A stretch of 64,000 bases of DNA from an uncultured Acetatifactor sp. (GCA_934436435.1 CAKSAN010000012.1:1-64000); one strand, 5' to 3'. Shown: positions 1-9,181, counted from the first letter of the stretch. Notes: a model not told the origin generated them from the sequence alone. Translations and numbers: made by a program.

Positions 1-1
1 A

Positions 2-316
2 ACTTTGAGGAATTTCCTGCTGCAACTTTTGGAAAGTGCCTCTGCATTTTTAGGTAATTTGTACTTGCAAAAAACAACAGTAATCGCAAAAACCATTTGG
101 GCAACTGCACTTGGCGTTTATTTGGGATCGGTTTATGTTGTAAGTAGAAACCTGTGGGTTTCAATTGTACTGCATTTAACAATAAATCTATGCGGTATTC
201 CGTTTTGCTTTTCGACAAGTAATCAGTATCCGGCAATAGCTTTGATAACTTGTCTGGTGTCTTACGTTATACTCGCAATTTATGGTGTGTATATCATAAG
301 AAAAAATAATTTGTAG
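2..316 (+). CDS. CPBP family intramembrane metalloprotease, C-terminal part
   Basis: The window starts inside this gene; the frame is open from the first bases, and a TTG at position 5 is not a convincing start. The roughly 103 visible residues are hydrophobic and hold the last helices of a CPBP (CAAX protease/bacteriocin-processing) fold: a segment reading LGVYLGSVYV, then LWVSIVLHLTINL, which matches the second conserved region with its H-x3-N motif. The first motif (EExxxR) would lie upstream, outside the window. Such proteins sit in the membrane and are often linked to bacteriocin immunity or peptide processing; the substrate cannot be told here. A bidirectional terminator follows at 383-413. 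Confidence 0.6.
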   Translation, partial: TLRNFLLQLLESASAFLGNLYLQKTTVIAKTIWATALGVYLGSVYVVSRNLWVSIVLHLTINLCGIPFCFSTSNQYPAIALITCLVSYVILAIYGVYIIRKNNL

Positions 317-382
317 TATCAAGACTTGAAACTTTCAGTTTGACTAAGAGAAGTGTCCTGGTGCTAAAACGGTGCCCAGAGA

Positions 383-413
383 AAAAGACTGCCGATTTCC
401 AGGCAGTCTTTTT
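383..413. terminator. Bidirectional Rho-independent terminator
   Basis: A perfect stem (GACTGCC / GGCAGTC) with an eight-base loop is preceded by an A-run and followed by a T-run, so it can stop transcription both from the CPBP gene (+) and from the GntR gene (-) that converge on it. Confidence 0.8.
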
Positions 414-418
414 ATGTA

Positions 419-1099
419 TTAATTATTCGTAAAATAATCAGGATACATCGTCAATAACTCTTCTTTTTCCGATAAATGTCGGGTTAAATGTCGGGTCATA
501 AGCATTTCAGCCATCTCTGCATCATGCCGCTTGATGGCATACAAAATATCCTCGTGGTCTTTTAATACATAATCGTGTTGTTTTGATTTTGTGGAAAGGG
601 AGCGGAGACGGTCAAAATGTACCATCTGCTCCTTGATAATATGGTAGGACCACATTTTATCTGCAGCGCGGAACAACAGTTCGTGAAATTCATTGTCTAA
701 TTCCAGGAAGGTCCCACGATCCTGCTGTTCGAGGCTGCGCTGTTGCTTTTTGACATTATATTCCAAGGCATCCATATCAGAATCGTTTATTTTATTACAT
801 AAAAGGTTTAAAATGGCATTTTCTGTTACCAGTCGTAAAAAACGTGATTCCTCTACAATGTTGTAATCGATTTTTGAAATATAGCTCCCACGCTGTGGAA
901 GGATCTCCACCAGTCCGATACGGTTTAATTCAATTAAAGCTTCGCGGACAGGGGTCCTTGACAATGACAGTGTGGTGGAAAGCTCATTTTCACTGACAGC
1001 GGTTCCGGGCTGCAATTCCAGGTGAATGATGTTGTATAAAAGAACCCTGACAGCATAGGACCTGGCATTTTCAGAGCGTTCTTTTTGAAGAATGACCAT
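419..1099 (-). CDS. GntR family regulator with FCD domain, probable hexuronate regulator
   Basis: A 226-residue regulator. Residues about 12-75 form the GntR winged helix (SENELSTTLSLSRTPVREAL, with the typical R-x-P-V-R-E-A-L recognition helix). Residues about 85-210 form an FCD effector domain with the expected metal-ligand pattern: Asp135 and His139, His182, and His204/His208. The start is set by a GAGG ribosome site just upstream. It lies next to the mannonate catabolic genes, and a 12-bp palindrome TATACTAGTATA sits directly upstream of its own start. Half-identical copies lie before the dehydrogenase and dctP genes, so it very likely autoregulates and controls this module, as UxuR/ExuR-type FCD regulators do. 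The ligand is probably an aldonate or hexuronate (inference). Confidence 0.85.
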   Translation of the reverse strand: MVILQKERSENARSYAVRVLLYNIIHLELQPGTAVSENELSTTLSLSRTPVREALIELNRIGLVEILPQRGSYISKIDYNIVEESRFLRLVTENAILNLLCNKINDSDMDALEYNVKKQQRSLEQQDRGTFLELDNEFHELLFRAADKMWSYHIIKEQMVHFDRLRSLSTKSKQHDYVLKDHEDILYAIKRHDAEMAEMLMTRHLTRHLSEKEELLTMYPDYFTNN

Positions 1100-1124
1100 T
1101 TTTAATTCCTCGTTTCCCTAATAA

Positions 1125-1136
1125 TATACTAGTATA
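1125..1136. promoter_or_regulatory. GntR operator, copy 1 (before the regulator gene)
   Basis: TATACTAGTATA is a perfect 12-bp palindrome about 26 bases upstream of the GntR start codon. Its core ATACTAGTAT recurs before the dehydrogenase (2252-2261) and, with one change, before dctP (2390-2399). Confidence 0.65.
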
Positions 1137-1167
1137 CTATTGGATGAAAACTTTCGCCAGATATTTT

Positions 1168-2190
1168 TTAAAAATCAAACGTAAATACGATTTTACGAAT
1201 GGAGGGATCTCTGCTGTCAACAAAATCGAAGGCTTCCTGCGCTTTTGTAAGCGGAAATGTATGGGAAACAGAGTTGTTTAGGTCAAGAGTACCTTCTTTA
1301 ATCATATCAATTGCCTTTCCGAACATTTTATTCTGAAGACGAGAGCCTCTCACATCCAGTTCCTTGGAAGTGATCAGGAACTGGTTCACTTCGGTCGGAG
1401 CAGTGGAAAAGCCCATAGTGATAACACGACCGGCATTTCCGGTAGCCTGAAGCAATAATAAGAGGGAATTTTTTACACATGCGGCATCAATAGAGACAGT
1501 GGCACCTCTGCCATGTGTGTATTCCAGAACCTTTGCCTGAAAATCTTCTGTTGCGGCATTGATCGTAAACTGTGCGCCGTGTTCTTTGGCTTCTGCTAGT
1601 TTATCATCCATAATATCTGCTATAATAATGTGGTCACAGATTGTGTGTGCAATTTTTAAAATAGAGCTTCCAAGAGCACCTGCGCCATAGATCAGAAGCA
1701 TATCGTCTTTTTCAAGTTCGGCACGGGTGCAGGACTGTATAGCGATGGTGGTCGGTTCGATCATAACGGCATCCTGATCGGAGAGCGAATCCGGAAGAAG
1801 ATAGCAGTCAGATTCGGGAACAGCGATATATTCGCGGTAACCACCATCAATATGTACGCCTCTGACCTTGAGGTTGTCACATACATTTCCGCGGTTTTTG
1901 GAGCAGGGATAACAGTGACCACAGCTTGTTACCTGATTGATAATAACGCGATCACCTGTTTTTAAAGAAGAAACAGTATCTCCGACTTCTGCAACGACAC
2001 CGACCATTTCGTGTCCGATAATACGTGGATAAGTAGCTGCGGCATTTGTACCATGATAAATTCCTACATCAGATCCGCAGATTCCCGCAGCGGTCATTTT
2101 TACTAATACATTATTTTTAGAATCAATAACAGGTTTTTCGATATCAATTACTTCTAATTGATTCGGTTTTACAATTTGAATGGCTTTCAT
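1168..2190 (-). CDS. Zinc-dependent medium-chain alcohol dehydrogenase (aldonate/polyol type)
   Basis: 340 residues, full length for the family. Catalytic zinc ligands are visible as Cys38 in the motif CGSD, and His60-Glu61 in GHE. The structural zinc site is complete: Cys90, Cys93, Cys96 and Cys104. The Rossmann NAD(P) motif GAGALG lies near residue 169. It resembles RspB/L-threonine/sorbitol-dehydrogenase-like enzymes; beside uxuA and uxuB a role in oxidising an aldonate such as L-gulonate or L-galactonate to a keto-aldonate that feeds fructuronate reductase is plausible, but the substrate is inference. It is transcribed opposite to dctPQM-uxuAB from the shared intergenic region, with a GntR-type operator upstream. 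Confidence 0.85.
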   Translation of the reverse strand: MKAIQIVKPNQLEVIDIEKPVIDSKNNVLVKMTAAGICGSDVGIYHGTNAAATYPRIIGHEMVGVVAEVGDTVSSLKTGDRVIINQVTSCGHCYPCSKNRGNVCDNLKVRGVHIDGGYREYIAVPESDCYLLPDSLSDQDAVMIEPTTIAIQSCTRAELEKDDMLLIYGAGALGSSILKIAHTICDHIIIADIMDDKLAEAKEHGAQFTINAATEDFQAKVLEYTHGRGATVSIDAACVKNSLLLLLQATGNAGRVITMGFSTAPTEVNQFLITSKELDVRGSRLQNKMFGKAIDMIKEGTLDLNNSVSHTFPLTKAQEAFDFVDSRDPSIRKIVFTFDF

Positions 2191-2251
2191 AATAGTCTCC
2201 TTCTCTTAAATAGATGATAAATTATTTATGAACGCCACAAAAGCAACTTAC

Positions 2252-2261
2252 ATACTAGTAT
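2252..2261. promoter_or_regulatory. GntR operator, copy 2 (before the dehydrogenase gene)
   Basis: A perfect ATACTAGTAT palindrome about 60 bases upstream of the dehydrogenase start, identical to the core of copy 1. Confidence 0.6.
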
Positions 2262-2362
2262 TCTACACAAAAGAGAAAAGATGTCAATACAAAAAGAGAA
2301 AACGAATTATAATTATGCAATATACACAAAAAATGAAAAAATAATATGTTAAAATATGCGTA

Positions 2363-2399
2363 TTGAAAAAATATGATAAATAAACTACCATACTAGCAT
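2363..2399 (+). promoter_or_regulatory. Promoter and GntR operator of the dctPQM-uxuAB operon
   Basis: TTGAAA (2363-2368), a 17-base spacer and TACCAT (2386-2391) form a plausible promoter. The third operator copy, ATACTAGCAT (2390-2399, one mismatch to the palindrome), overlaps the -10 box, as expected for a repressor. Confidence 0.5.
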
Positions 2400-2454
2400 A
2401 CAAAGCAAACGCCAGAAACAACTTACAAACATTTCATTTAGGAGGAAAATGATT

Positions 2455-3039
2455 ATGGGACTTGCAAAGGCGATGAAAAGAGGCGCAAGCGCATTGCTGA
2501 TCGGTGCAATGATAACAGGACTTTTCACAGGCTGTTCATCCACCGGTGAAAACAGCGGAGGTAAATTAGTAAAAATTGCAGTCTGTGTATCAGATCAGAC
2601 ACCGGCGGCACAGGCATTGGCAGATGTATTTAAACCCATGGTGGAAGAAGCGACAGATGGACAGGACAATCCGCTTGCAACGGTAAAGACGGAAGGCTGG
2701 TATGAAGTTCAGGATTATGTTTATGACACAAATCATATCATTTCCTCTTTGGAACTGTTTGCAGGGGATGAGTTCTGGAACAGTTTAAGTGAAGAGGATC
2801 AGAAAGCATTTGAAGAGGCTTCACGCGCCGCATCAGACTATGCATGGGATTTATATGAGGAGCAGCTTTCAGATGACAAGCAGTTTATGAGAGATAACGA
2901 ACTGGTCGTTACGGAACTTTCCGACGAAGACAGAGAAGCAATGAAAGAGAAAATACAACCGGTTTACGATTACCTGAATGCACAGTATGACTGGGTAGAT
3001 GATGTCAGAAAAATGGTAGATGACATTAAAGTAGAGTAA
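2455..3039 (+). pseudogene. dctP: TRAP transporter solute-binding protein DctP with large internal deletion
   Basis: An open frame of about 194 residues where DctP proteins have about 330-350. It has a lipoprotein signal (LFTGC), then the normal first strand and helix ('KIAVCVSDQTPAAQALADVF...MVEEATDG'). It jumps straight to the region normally near residue 200 (QDNPLATV, EVQDYVYDTNHI) and runs on through a normal C-terminus. Some 140-150 residues are missing, including the segment with the conserved arginine that binds the substrate carboxylate. The deletion keeps the frame. The better start is the ATG at 2455 (nine bases from AGGAGG), not that at 2449. A working binding protein is unlikely. 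Confidence 0.8.
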
Positions 3040-3052
3040 GGAGAAGCAGACT

Positions 3053-3645
3053 ATGAACAGATTAGTAGATAAGCTATTTAAAGGTATTGATTATTTTACA
3101 GGTATTCTTACCGGCTTAATGGTGTTCTTTGTATTTTTGAATGTTGTACTTCGAACCTTTTTAATGCCGGTCTGACATGGTCAGAAGAATTGGCAAGATA
3201 CCTTTCCGTATACGTTACCTATATCGGGGCCATCAGTGCAATGCGTGCCAACGCTCATTTGGGGGTGGATACACTCATCAGCAGAATGAAGCCCCGGGTG
3301 CAGATGGTAATGTATGTTGTATCCCAGACAATTATTGCGATCTTAATGATCATTTTAGTGCGGGGTTCTGTAAAAATGGTGGCACAGAATACTGCCTCAA
3401 GAACCGCAGCACTTGGAATCCCGTATTCTGTATTATATTTTGCCGGAATCATCACAGGTGTGGCAATTGCAATTATGGCAGTGATAAACATTGTTCATGC
3501 GCTGAAAAATCCATCTAAAATTTCAGAGATTGTTACTATGAGTACTTCTGATGATGACGATATTGCGGCAGAGGCAAAAGATGGTGCAGAGAATCTTTCC
3601 GATGAAGAATATGCAAGAAGATTAAGAGAAGAGGGAGGAAAATAA
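3053..3645 (+). pseudogene. dctQ: TRAP transporter small permease DctQ, frameshifted
   Basis: From the ATG at 3053 (GGAG upstream) the frame codes 40 residues with the first membrane helix of DctQ and ends at TGA 3173-3175. The rest of the protein (GLTWSEELARYLSVYVTYIG and three further helices, with a charged tail) continues in another frame to 3645. A run of five T at 3158-3162 would restore the family sequence (RTFFNAGLTWSEE) if it had six. So this is a single-base deletion in a homopolymer, real or a sequencing error. The part starting at the ATG at 3190 lacks the first helix. The gene lies between dctP and dctM, spaced as in an intact operon. Confidence 0.8.
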
Positions 3646-3646
3646 G

Positions 3647-4927
3647 ATGACATTAGTAGTATTTTTAGCGGCCCTGATCGGTGGTATGCTGATCGGACTT
3701 CCGATCTGCTTCGCACTTTTATTTGGCGGCGTATGTATGATGCTATATCTGAATGGCTTTAATGCCCAGATTTTATCCCAGAATTTATTTTCCGGTGCAG
3801 ATTCCTTTTCCATGATGGCCGTTCCGTTTTTTATCATGGCAGGCGAATTTATGAACCGTGGCGGTATTACAAAGCGTATTGTAAATGCAGCAAATGCAAT
3901 TATCGGACATGTTCGTGGAGGACTCGGTTATGTTGCAATTATGGCAATTCTCTTATTTGCAAGTATGATCGGATCAGCCGTAGCTTCCACGGCATTCCTT
4001 GGAGCGATCCTCATTCCTATGATGGTACGCGCCGGTTATAAGCGTGACACCTGTACCGGACTGATCGCGGCGGGAAATATTTTATCGCCGATCATGCCGC
4101 CGTCGGTACCGATGATTATCTTTGGCGTGCAGGCTGGTGTTTCCGTTACAAAATTATTTATGGGCGGTATCGCGCCGGCCGTATATTTAGCAGGGGCTTT
4201 ATGTGTATTATGGTTCTTTATTGCGAAAAAGGATAATCTTGCAAAAGCAGAGAGACAATCCGCAAAACAGGTTGCAAAAGCACTGATTGACGGACTTTGG
4301 GCACTGATTCTCCCGGTATTTATTCTGTTTGGACTGCGCAGTGGTAAATTTACACCGACAGAGGCGGGAGTTATCGCAGCGGTTTATGCATTAGTGATCG
4401 GACTTTTTGTATACAAAGAATTGAAAATCAGTATGCTGATGGATTGCCTGGTTTCCGCAGCAAAATCTTCATCTGTTATCATGTTCCTTGCAGCGGCAGC
4501 AATGGTGTCCTCCTGGATGATGACAGTGGCAAATGTTCCATCCATTGTTACGGGAATTTTAGCACCGTTTATTGAGCATCCGACAGTATTAATGTTAATT
4601 ATCTGCCTGATTGTGCTTTTAGTTGGAACTTCCATGGATGTAACACCGACCATTATGATCTTAACACCTGTATTATTGCCGGCAGTAAAAGCAGCAGGAA
4701 TCGATATTGCATATTTCGGAGTGGTATTTATCTTAATGACGGTTTTGGGATTACTTACACCATCGGTAGGAACGGTATTGAATGTTGCATGTGGCGCAGG
4801 CAAGATCAATATGGAGAGAATAGTAAAATCCGTATGGCCGTTCCTTCTGGCTGAGATAGCGATATTACTGCTTATGGTTCTATTCCCGCCGCTTGTGACC
4901 GTTCCGATGAATTTCTTCCTCGGATAA
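3647..4927 (+). CDS. dctM: TRAP transporter large permease DctM
   Basis: 426 residues, the normal length for the DctM subunit. It shows many hydrophobic helices and the family's typical segments: GLPICFALLFGG near the N-terminus, SGAD and PFFIMAGEFM, then GSAVASTAFLG, PPSVPMIIFG and near the end GLLTPSVGTVLNVACG. It starts one base after the dctQ stop codon, so it is probably translationally coupled to it. DctM forms the elevator-type transport domain that imports an organic acid with sodium ions. The flanking uxuAB point to a hexuronate or aldonate substrate. The gene itself looks intact although dctP and dctQ do not. Confidence 0.9.
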   Translation: MTLVVFLAALIGGMLIGLPICFALLFGGVCMMLYLNGFNAQILSQNLFSGADSFSMMAVPFFIMAGEFMNRGGITKRIVNAANAIIGHVRGGLGYVAIMAILLFASMIGSAVASTAFLGAILIPMMVRAGYKRDTCTGLIAAGNILSPIMPPSVPMIIFGVQAGVSVTKLFMGGIAPAVYLAGALCVLWFFIAKKDNLAKAERQSAKQVAKALIDGLWALILPVFILFGLRSGKFTPTEAGVIAAVYALVIGLFVYKELKISMLMDCLVSAAKSSSVIMFLAAAAMVSSWMMTVANVPSIVTGILAPFIEHPTVLMLIICLIVLLVGTSMDVTPTIMILTPVLLPAVKAAGIDIAYFGVVFILMTVLGLLTPSVGTVLNVACGAGKINMERIVKSVWPFLLAEIAILLLMVLFPPLVTVPMNFFLG

Positions 4928-5009
4928 ATCAATGACTGCGGAGTTTTGATTTGGATGAAAACTCCGCAATCATCTTTGCATATAACAGATAGAAATGGAG
5001 ACAGGAAAA

Positions 5010-6086
5010 ATGGAAATGACAATGAGATGGTTCGGAAAAGATTATGATACCGTAACATTGGAGCAGATAAAACAGACACGCTATGCAACCGGAATTATTA
5101 CTACATTATATAATAAAATGCCGGGAGAAGTGTGGAAGCTGGATGAAATTCTTGCAATGAAGAAAGAGGTGGAGGACGCAGGACTTCATCTGGCAGGAAT
5201 TGAGAGTGTCAATGTCAGTGATGCAATCAAGACAGGCGGAGAGGGCAGGGACCGTGATATCCAGGCATATATCGAGACACTGGAAAATCTCGGAAAAGCA
5301 GATATACATATGGTTTGCTATAATTTCATGCCGGTATTTGACTGGACGAGGACAGAACTGGATCGTGTAAGAGAAGATGGATCTACGGTAATGGCATATA
5401 ATCAGGATGCAATTGATAAAATGGATCCGGAGAAAATGTTTGATGCGATCAAGGATGATATGAATGGAACCGTCATGCCGGGCTGGGAGCCGGAGCGAAT
5501 GGCAAAGATCAAGGATTTATTTGCATTATATAAAGGAATCGATGAGGATAAACTTTTTGAGAATCTGAAATATTTTCTGGAAGCAATCATGCCGGTTTGT
5601 GACAAATATGATATCAACATGGCAATTCATCCGGATGATCCGGGTTGGAGTGTGTTCGGTTTGCCGCGTATCATTTCCTCCCAGGAAAAATTAAAACGGA
5701 TGATGGATATGGTGCCAAACAAACATAACGGTGTGACATTTTGCATGGGATCTTATGGAACGAACTTGAATAACGACCTGATCGCAACCATTCATATGTT
5801 AAAAGGAAGAATCCATTTTGCACATATCAGAAACTTAAGATTTAACGATGGAATGAGAGATTTTGAAGAGAGTGCACATCTCAGTGAGGACGGCACATTT
5901 GATATGTATGCTGTCATCAAAGCACTTTACGAGGATGGATTTGACGGACCGATCCGCCCGGATCATGGAAGAATGATCTGGGGAGAAAAAGCTATGCCGG
6001 GTTATGGACTTTATGACCGTGCATTAGGCGCAGCATATCTTTGCGGACTGTGGGAGGCAGCAAAGAAGGAAGGAGAGCAGAGATGA
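5010..6086 (+). CDS. uxuA: Mannonate dehydratase UxuA
   Basis: 358 residues. It dehydrates D-mannonate to 2-keto-3-deoxy-D-gluconate in hexuronate breakdown. It has a TIM-barrel enzyme pattern with metal ligands in the expected order: His207 (AIHPDDPGW), Cys245 (TFCMGSYG), His272 (FAHIRN) and Asp318 (RPDHGR). The start at 5010 is preferred over an in-frame ATG at 4995 because the protein then begins MEMTMRWFG as in relatives and has a GGAG/AGG site just upstream. The stop overlaps the uxuB start (ATGA, 6083-6086), so the two are coupled. Confidence 0.95.
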   Translation: MEMTMRWFGKDYDTVTLEQIKQTRYATGIITTLYNKMPGEVWKLDEILAMKKEVEDAGLHLAGIESVNVSDAIKTGGEGRDRDIQAYIETLENLGKADIHMVCYNFMPVFDWTRTELDRVREDGSTVMAYNQDAIDKMDPEKMFDAIKDDMNGTVMPGWEPERMAKIKDLFALYKGIDEDKLFENLKYFLEAIMPVCDKYDINMAIHPDDPGWSVFGLPRIISSQEKLKRMMDMVPNKHNGVTFCMGSYGTNLNNDLIATIHMLKGRIHFAHIRNLRFNDGMRDFEESAHLSEDGTFDMYAVIKALYEDGFDGPIRPDHGRMIWGEKAMPGYGLYDRALGAAYLCGLWEAAKKEGEQR

Positions 6087-7696
6087 AACTGACATTACAG
6101 GGATTACAGGAAAAAGAACAGTGGAAAAATGCAGGTATTGAACTTCCTGGCTATGATATTGAAAAAGTGGCAGAGGAGACGAAGAAAAACCCGGTTTGGG
6201 TACATTTTGGAGCCGGAAATATTTTTCGTATTTTTATCGGAGGAATCGCAGATACACTGATCTCTTCCGGTGAGATGAACAAGGGAATTACCTGTGTGGA
6301 AACATTTGATTTCGATGTGATAGACAAAATATACAGACCGTATGATAACCTTGTCCTGGCTGTAACATTAAAAGCGGACGGCTCAACGGATAAAAAGGTG
6401 TTAGGTTCTCTGGCAGAAGCAATCAAGGCACAGTCAGAAGTGCCGGATGAGTGGAACCGGTTAAAAGAAATTTTTTCCGATAAAAATCTCCAGATGATTT
6501 CATTTACCATCACAGAGAAAGGATATGCATTAAAAGGAGCAGACGGAAACTATTTTCCATTCATTCAGAAAGACATTGAGAACGGACCTGAAAAACCGGT
6601 GTCTGCAATGGCGGTTGTCTGTGCATTGCTGTACCAGCGTTTTCAGGCAGGAAAAGCCCCTCTTGCGGTAGTTTCCATGGATAACTGTTCTCATAACGGA
6701 GAAAAATTAAAAAATTCCATTCTGACAATGGCAAAAGAGTGGCAGGCCAAAGGATATGTAACAGACGAGTTTGTGGAATACATCTCAGATGAAAATCAGG
6801 TGTCATTCCCATGGTCGATGATCGATAAGATCACTCCAAGACCGGCAGAATCTGTCTGCAAGTCTCTGGAAGCACTTGGTGTTGAGAATGTTGCACCAAT
6901 CATCACTTCGAAAAATACATACATAGCGCCGTTTGTAAACGCAGAGGGACCACAGTATCTCGTGATTGAAGATCATTTTCCCAATGGCAGACCTGCACTG
7001 GAAAAGGCAGGGGTCTATATGACAGACCGGGATACGGTAAATAAAGTAGAGCGTATGAAAGTTACCACCTGCTTAAATCCACTGCATACAGCACTTGCAG
7101 TCTATGGATGCGTTTTAGGTTATACCTTAATTGCAGATGAAATGAAAGATGAAGAACTGAACCGGCTCGTTCATGAAATCGGTCCGGTAGAAGGAATGCC
7201 GGTGGTTACCAATCCGGGTATCTTATCACCGGAAGCATTTGTGGATGAAGTCATCAACGTGCGTATTCCAAATCCGTTTATGCCGGATACACCACAGCGT
7301 ATCGCAACAGACACCTCTCAGAAAGTAGGTATTCGTTATGGCGAAACGATCAAAGCCTACGTGGCTCAATATGGAGATGCCAAGAAATTGAAAGCAATTC
7401 CTCTTGCAATCGCAGGATGGTGCAGATATCTGCTTGGAGTGGATGATAAGGGAGAAAAGTTTGAATTATCTTCGGATCCAATGCTTGCAGAATTAACAGC
7501 TACCCTGAAAGATGTAAAATTTGGTGTGAAAGAATCCTATACAGGACAGTTAAAAAGCATTTTGTCCAATGAAAACATTTTCGGTATCGACCTTTACAAA
7601 GCCGGTATCGGTGAGAAAATCGAAGAATTATTTGTAAAAGAAATTGCAGGTCCCGGCGCAGTGCGCGAGACTTTGAAAGAAAATCTGACAGATTAG
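6083..7696 (+). CDS. uxuB: D-mannonate oxidoreductase / fructuronate reductase UxuB
   Basis: 537 residues, mannitol dehydrogenase superfamily. It reduces D-fructuronate to D-mannonate with NADH, the step before UxuA. The NAD motif HFGAGNIFR lies at residues 41-49; the conserved catalytic block with Lys, Asn and His appears as KVTTCLNPLHTAL in the C-terminal domain, followed by 'NPFMPDTPQRIATDTSQK', a family signature. The start at 6083 has AAGGAGAG upstream and overlaps the uxuA stop. A terminator follows at 7711. Confidence 0.93.
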   Translation: MKLTLQGLQEKEQWKNAGIELPGYDIEKVAEETKKNPVWVHFGAGNIFRIFIGGIADTLISSGEMNKGITCVETFDFDVIDKIYRPYDNLVLAVTLKADGSTDKKVLGSLAEAIKAQSEVPDEWNRLKEIFSDKNLQMISFTITEKGYALKGADGNYFPFIQKDIENGPEKPVSAMAVVCALLYQRFQAGKAPLAVVSMDNCSHNGEKLKNSILTMAKEWQAKGYVTDEFVEYISDENQVSFPWSMIDKITPRPAESVCKSLEALGVENVAPIITSKNTYIAPFVNAEGPQYLVIEDHFPNGRPALEKAGVYMTDRDTVNKVERMKVTTCLNPLHTALAVYGCVLGYTLIADEMKDEELNRLVHEIGPVEGMPVVTNPGILSPEAFVDEVINVRIPNPFMPDTPQRIATDTSQKVGIRYGETIKAYVAQYGDAKKLKAIPLAIAGWCRYLLGVDDKGEKFELSSDPMLAELTATLKDVKFGVKESYTGQLKSILSNENIFGIDLYKAGIGEKIEELFVKEIAGPGAVRETLKENLTD

Positions 7697-7710
7697 ATCC
7701 ATCAAAATCA

Positions 7711-7749
7711 GGCCGGAGGAAAAGCGCGAAGCTTCCTTCGGCCTTTGTT
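7711..7749 (+). terminator. Rho-independent terminator of the uxu operon
   Basis: GGCCGGAGGAA pairs with TTCCTTCGGCC (one wobble), followed by TTTGTTT. A second GC-rich near-palindrome (GCGCGCC / GGCGCGC) lies just after it at 7751-7767. Confidence 0.7.
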
Positions 7750-7894
7750 TGCGCGCCATGGGCGCGCTCTAACGGGTGAAAGTTCCTGATATTTTATAAA
7801 TTTAATTTGACGCGATTCGATTTTAAATTGATAATACAATTAAGCTGCGTTATAACTAAGTTAAAATTAAAAGTAAAATGAGAGAAAGAGACGG

Positions 7895-9181
7895 ATGAAG
7901 GACAGAAGATTTTTGATACAAAAGAAGAGAGCGATTCTTTATGCGTGCTTATTGAGCATCGCCTTATTTTCAGGCTGTGCAAAATCAGAACAGGAACCGA
8001 CGGATCAGGTGCTGACTGCTGATGCGGATGTGTTGCCGGAAAGCACGGTTTCGGAAAGCGAGGAAACATTTCAGAGAGCAGAGGAATCACAGGCAGAGTC
8101 CCCCGAACAATCACCGACTCCCGCCCCGGAATATACGATCATCATGGTGGGTGATGTGCTGCTTCACACTCCGGTGGAGGAAAGCTGCCGCCAGACGGAT
8201 GGAAGTTACGACTACGATTCCCTGTTTGCCCATACGAAGGAGACAATCGCTGAGGCAGATCTGGCGTTGGTCAATCAGGAGGTTATTATAGGCGGAGCGG
8301 ACCTGGGAATCTCGGGGTATCCGTGTTTTAATGCGGATTTCAGACTCTGTGATTCGCTGGTCGAGACCGGATTTGATGTAATCTGTCATGCCACCAATCA
8401 TGCCATGGACAAGGGGCGTGGGGGACTGGTAAACTGTGCGCAATACTGGAGAGAACAGTACCCGCAGATCACGGTTCTGGGAATCCATGATACTGCGGAT
8501 ACGTCCACTTCCTGCGGGGCAGATCCTGTAATCCTGGAATTGCCGGATATGCGGATTGCCGTGTTGAATTATACCTATGGAACGAATGGAATTCCACTGC
8601 CGGAGGATATGCCTTACGCGGTGGATCTGCTGGATGAGGAGCAGGTGGCTGCGGATATTCAGAGGGCAGAGGAACTGGCGGATTTCACTATTGTATGCCC
8701 GCACTGGGGAACGGAATACCGGCTGACCCCGGATGCTTCTCAGGAGAAATGGACGAAACTATTTGCGGAAAACGGTGCGGATCTGGTACTGGGGACGCAT
8801 CCTCATGTGATCGAACCCATCGAATGGGTGACAGATGAAGAGAGTGAGCATGAAATGCTGGTGTATTATTCACTGGGCAATTTTGTGAACTGGACCTCCG
8901 GCACCGGCGAGGGAGTCGCCAACCGTATGGTAGGCGGCATGGCAGAGGTGACACTTGCCAAGAATGCCGACGGTGAGGTGGAGATCGCAGATTATGGAGT
9001 CCGGCCGTTAGTCAGTCATGTGACCTCCGGGCCCGGCGGCGTGACAACTTATTTCCTGGAGGATTATTCGGAAGAGCTGGCTGGAGAAAACGGGATCACT
9101 TCGCAGGATTCCCAGTTCTCATTGGAATATTGTATGGACTTATGCGATTCTGTCTGGGGAGACCTCTGGAAAGAGGAGTAG
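7895..9181 (+). CDS. CapA family lipoprotein (poly-gamma-glutamate capsule-type metallophosphatase fold)
   Basis: 428 residues. A lipoprotein signal ends in LFSGC (Cys28), followed by an acidic, low-complexity linker to about residue 78. The rest is a PGA_cap domain with the calcineurin-like metal motifs: MVGDVLLH (Asp), LVNQEV (Asn), ATNHAMD (Asn-His), CPHWGTEY (His-Trp-Gly), GTHPHVIEP (His-Pro-His) and SLGNFV. In capsule producers CapA joins the synthesis and export of poly-gamma-glutamate. No capB or capC is nearby, so it is more likely a stand-alone surface enzyme of the wider family whose substrate is unknown. Confidence 0.85.
   Translation: MKDRRFLIQKKRAILYACLLSIALFSGCAKSEQEPTDQVLTADADVLPESTVSESEETFQRAEESQAESPEQSPTPAPEYTIIMVGDVLLHTPVEESCRQTDGSYDYDSLFAHTKETIAEADLALVNQEVIIGGADLGISGYPCFNADFRLCDSLVETGFDVICHATNHAMDKGRGGLVNCAQYWREQYPQITVLGIHDTADTSTSCGADPVILELPDMRIAVLNYTYGTNGIPLPEDMPYAVDLLDEEQVAADIQRAEELADFTIVCPHWGTEYRLTPDASQEKWTKLFAENGADLVLGTHPHVIEPIEWVTDEESEHEMLVYYSLGNFVNWTSGTGEGVANRMVGGMAEVTLAKNADGEVEIADYGVRPLVSHVTSGPGGVTTYFLEDYSEELAGENGITSQDSQFSLEYCMDLCDSVWGDLWKEE

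Noticed and set aside
3177..3518. Cysteine-rich plus-strand frame inside dctQ
   Set aside because: It is an out-of-frame shadow of the dctQ coding region; the membrane helices fit the other frame.
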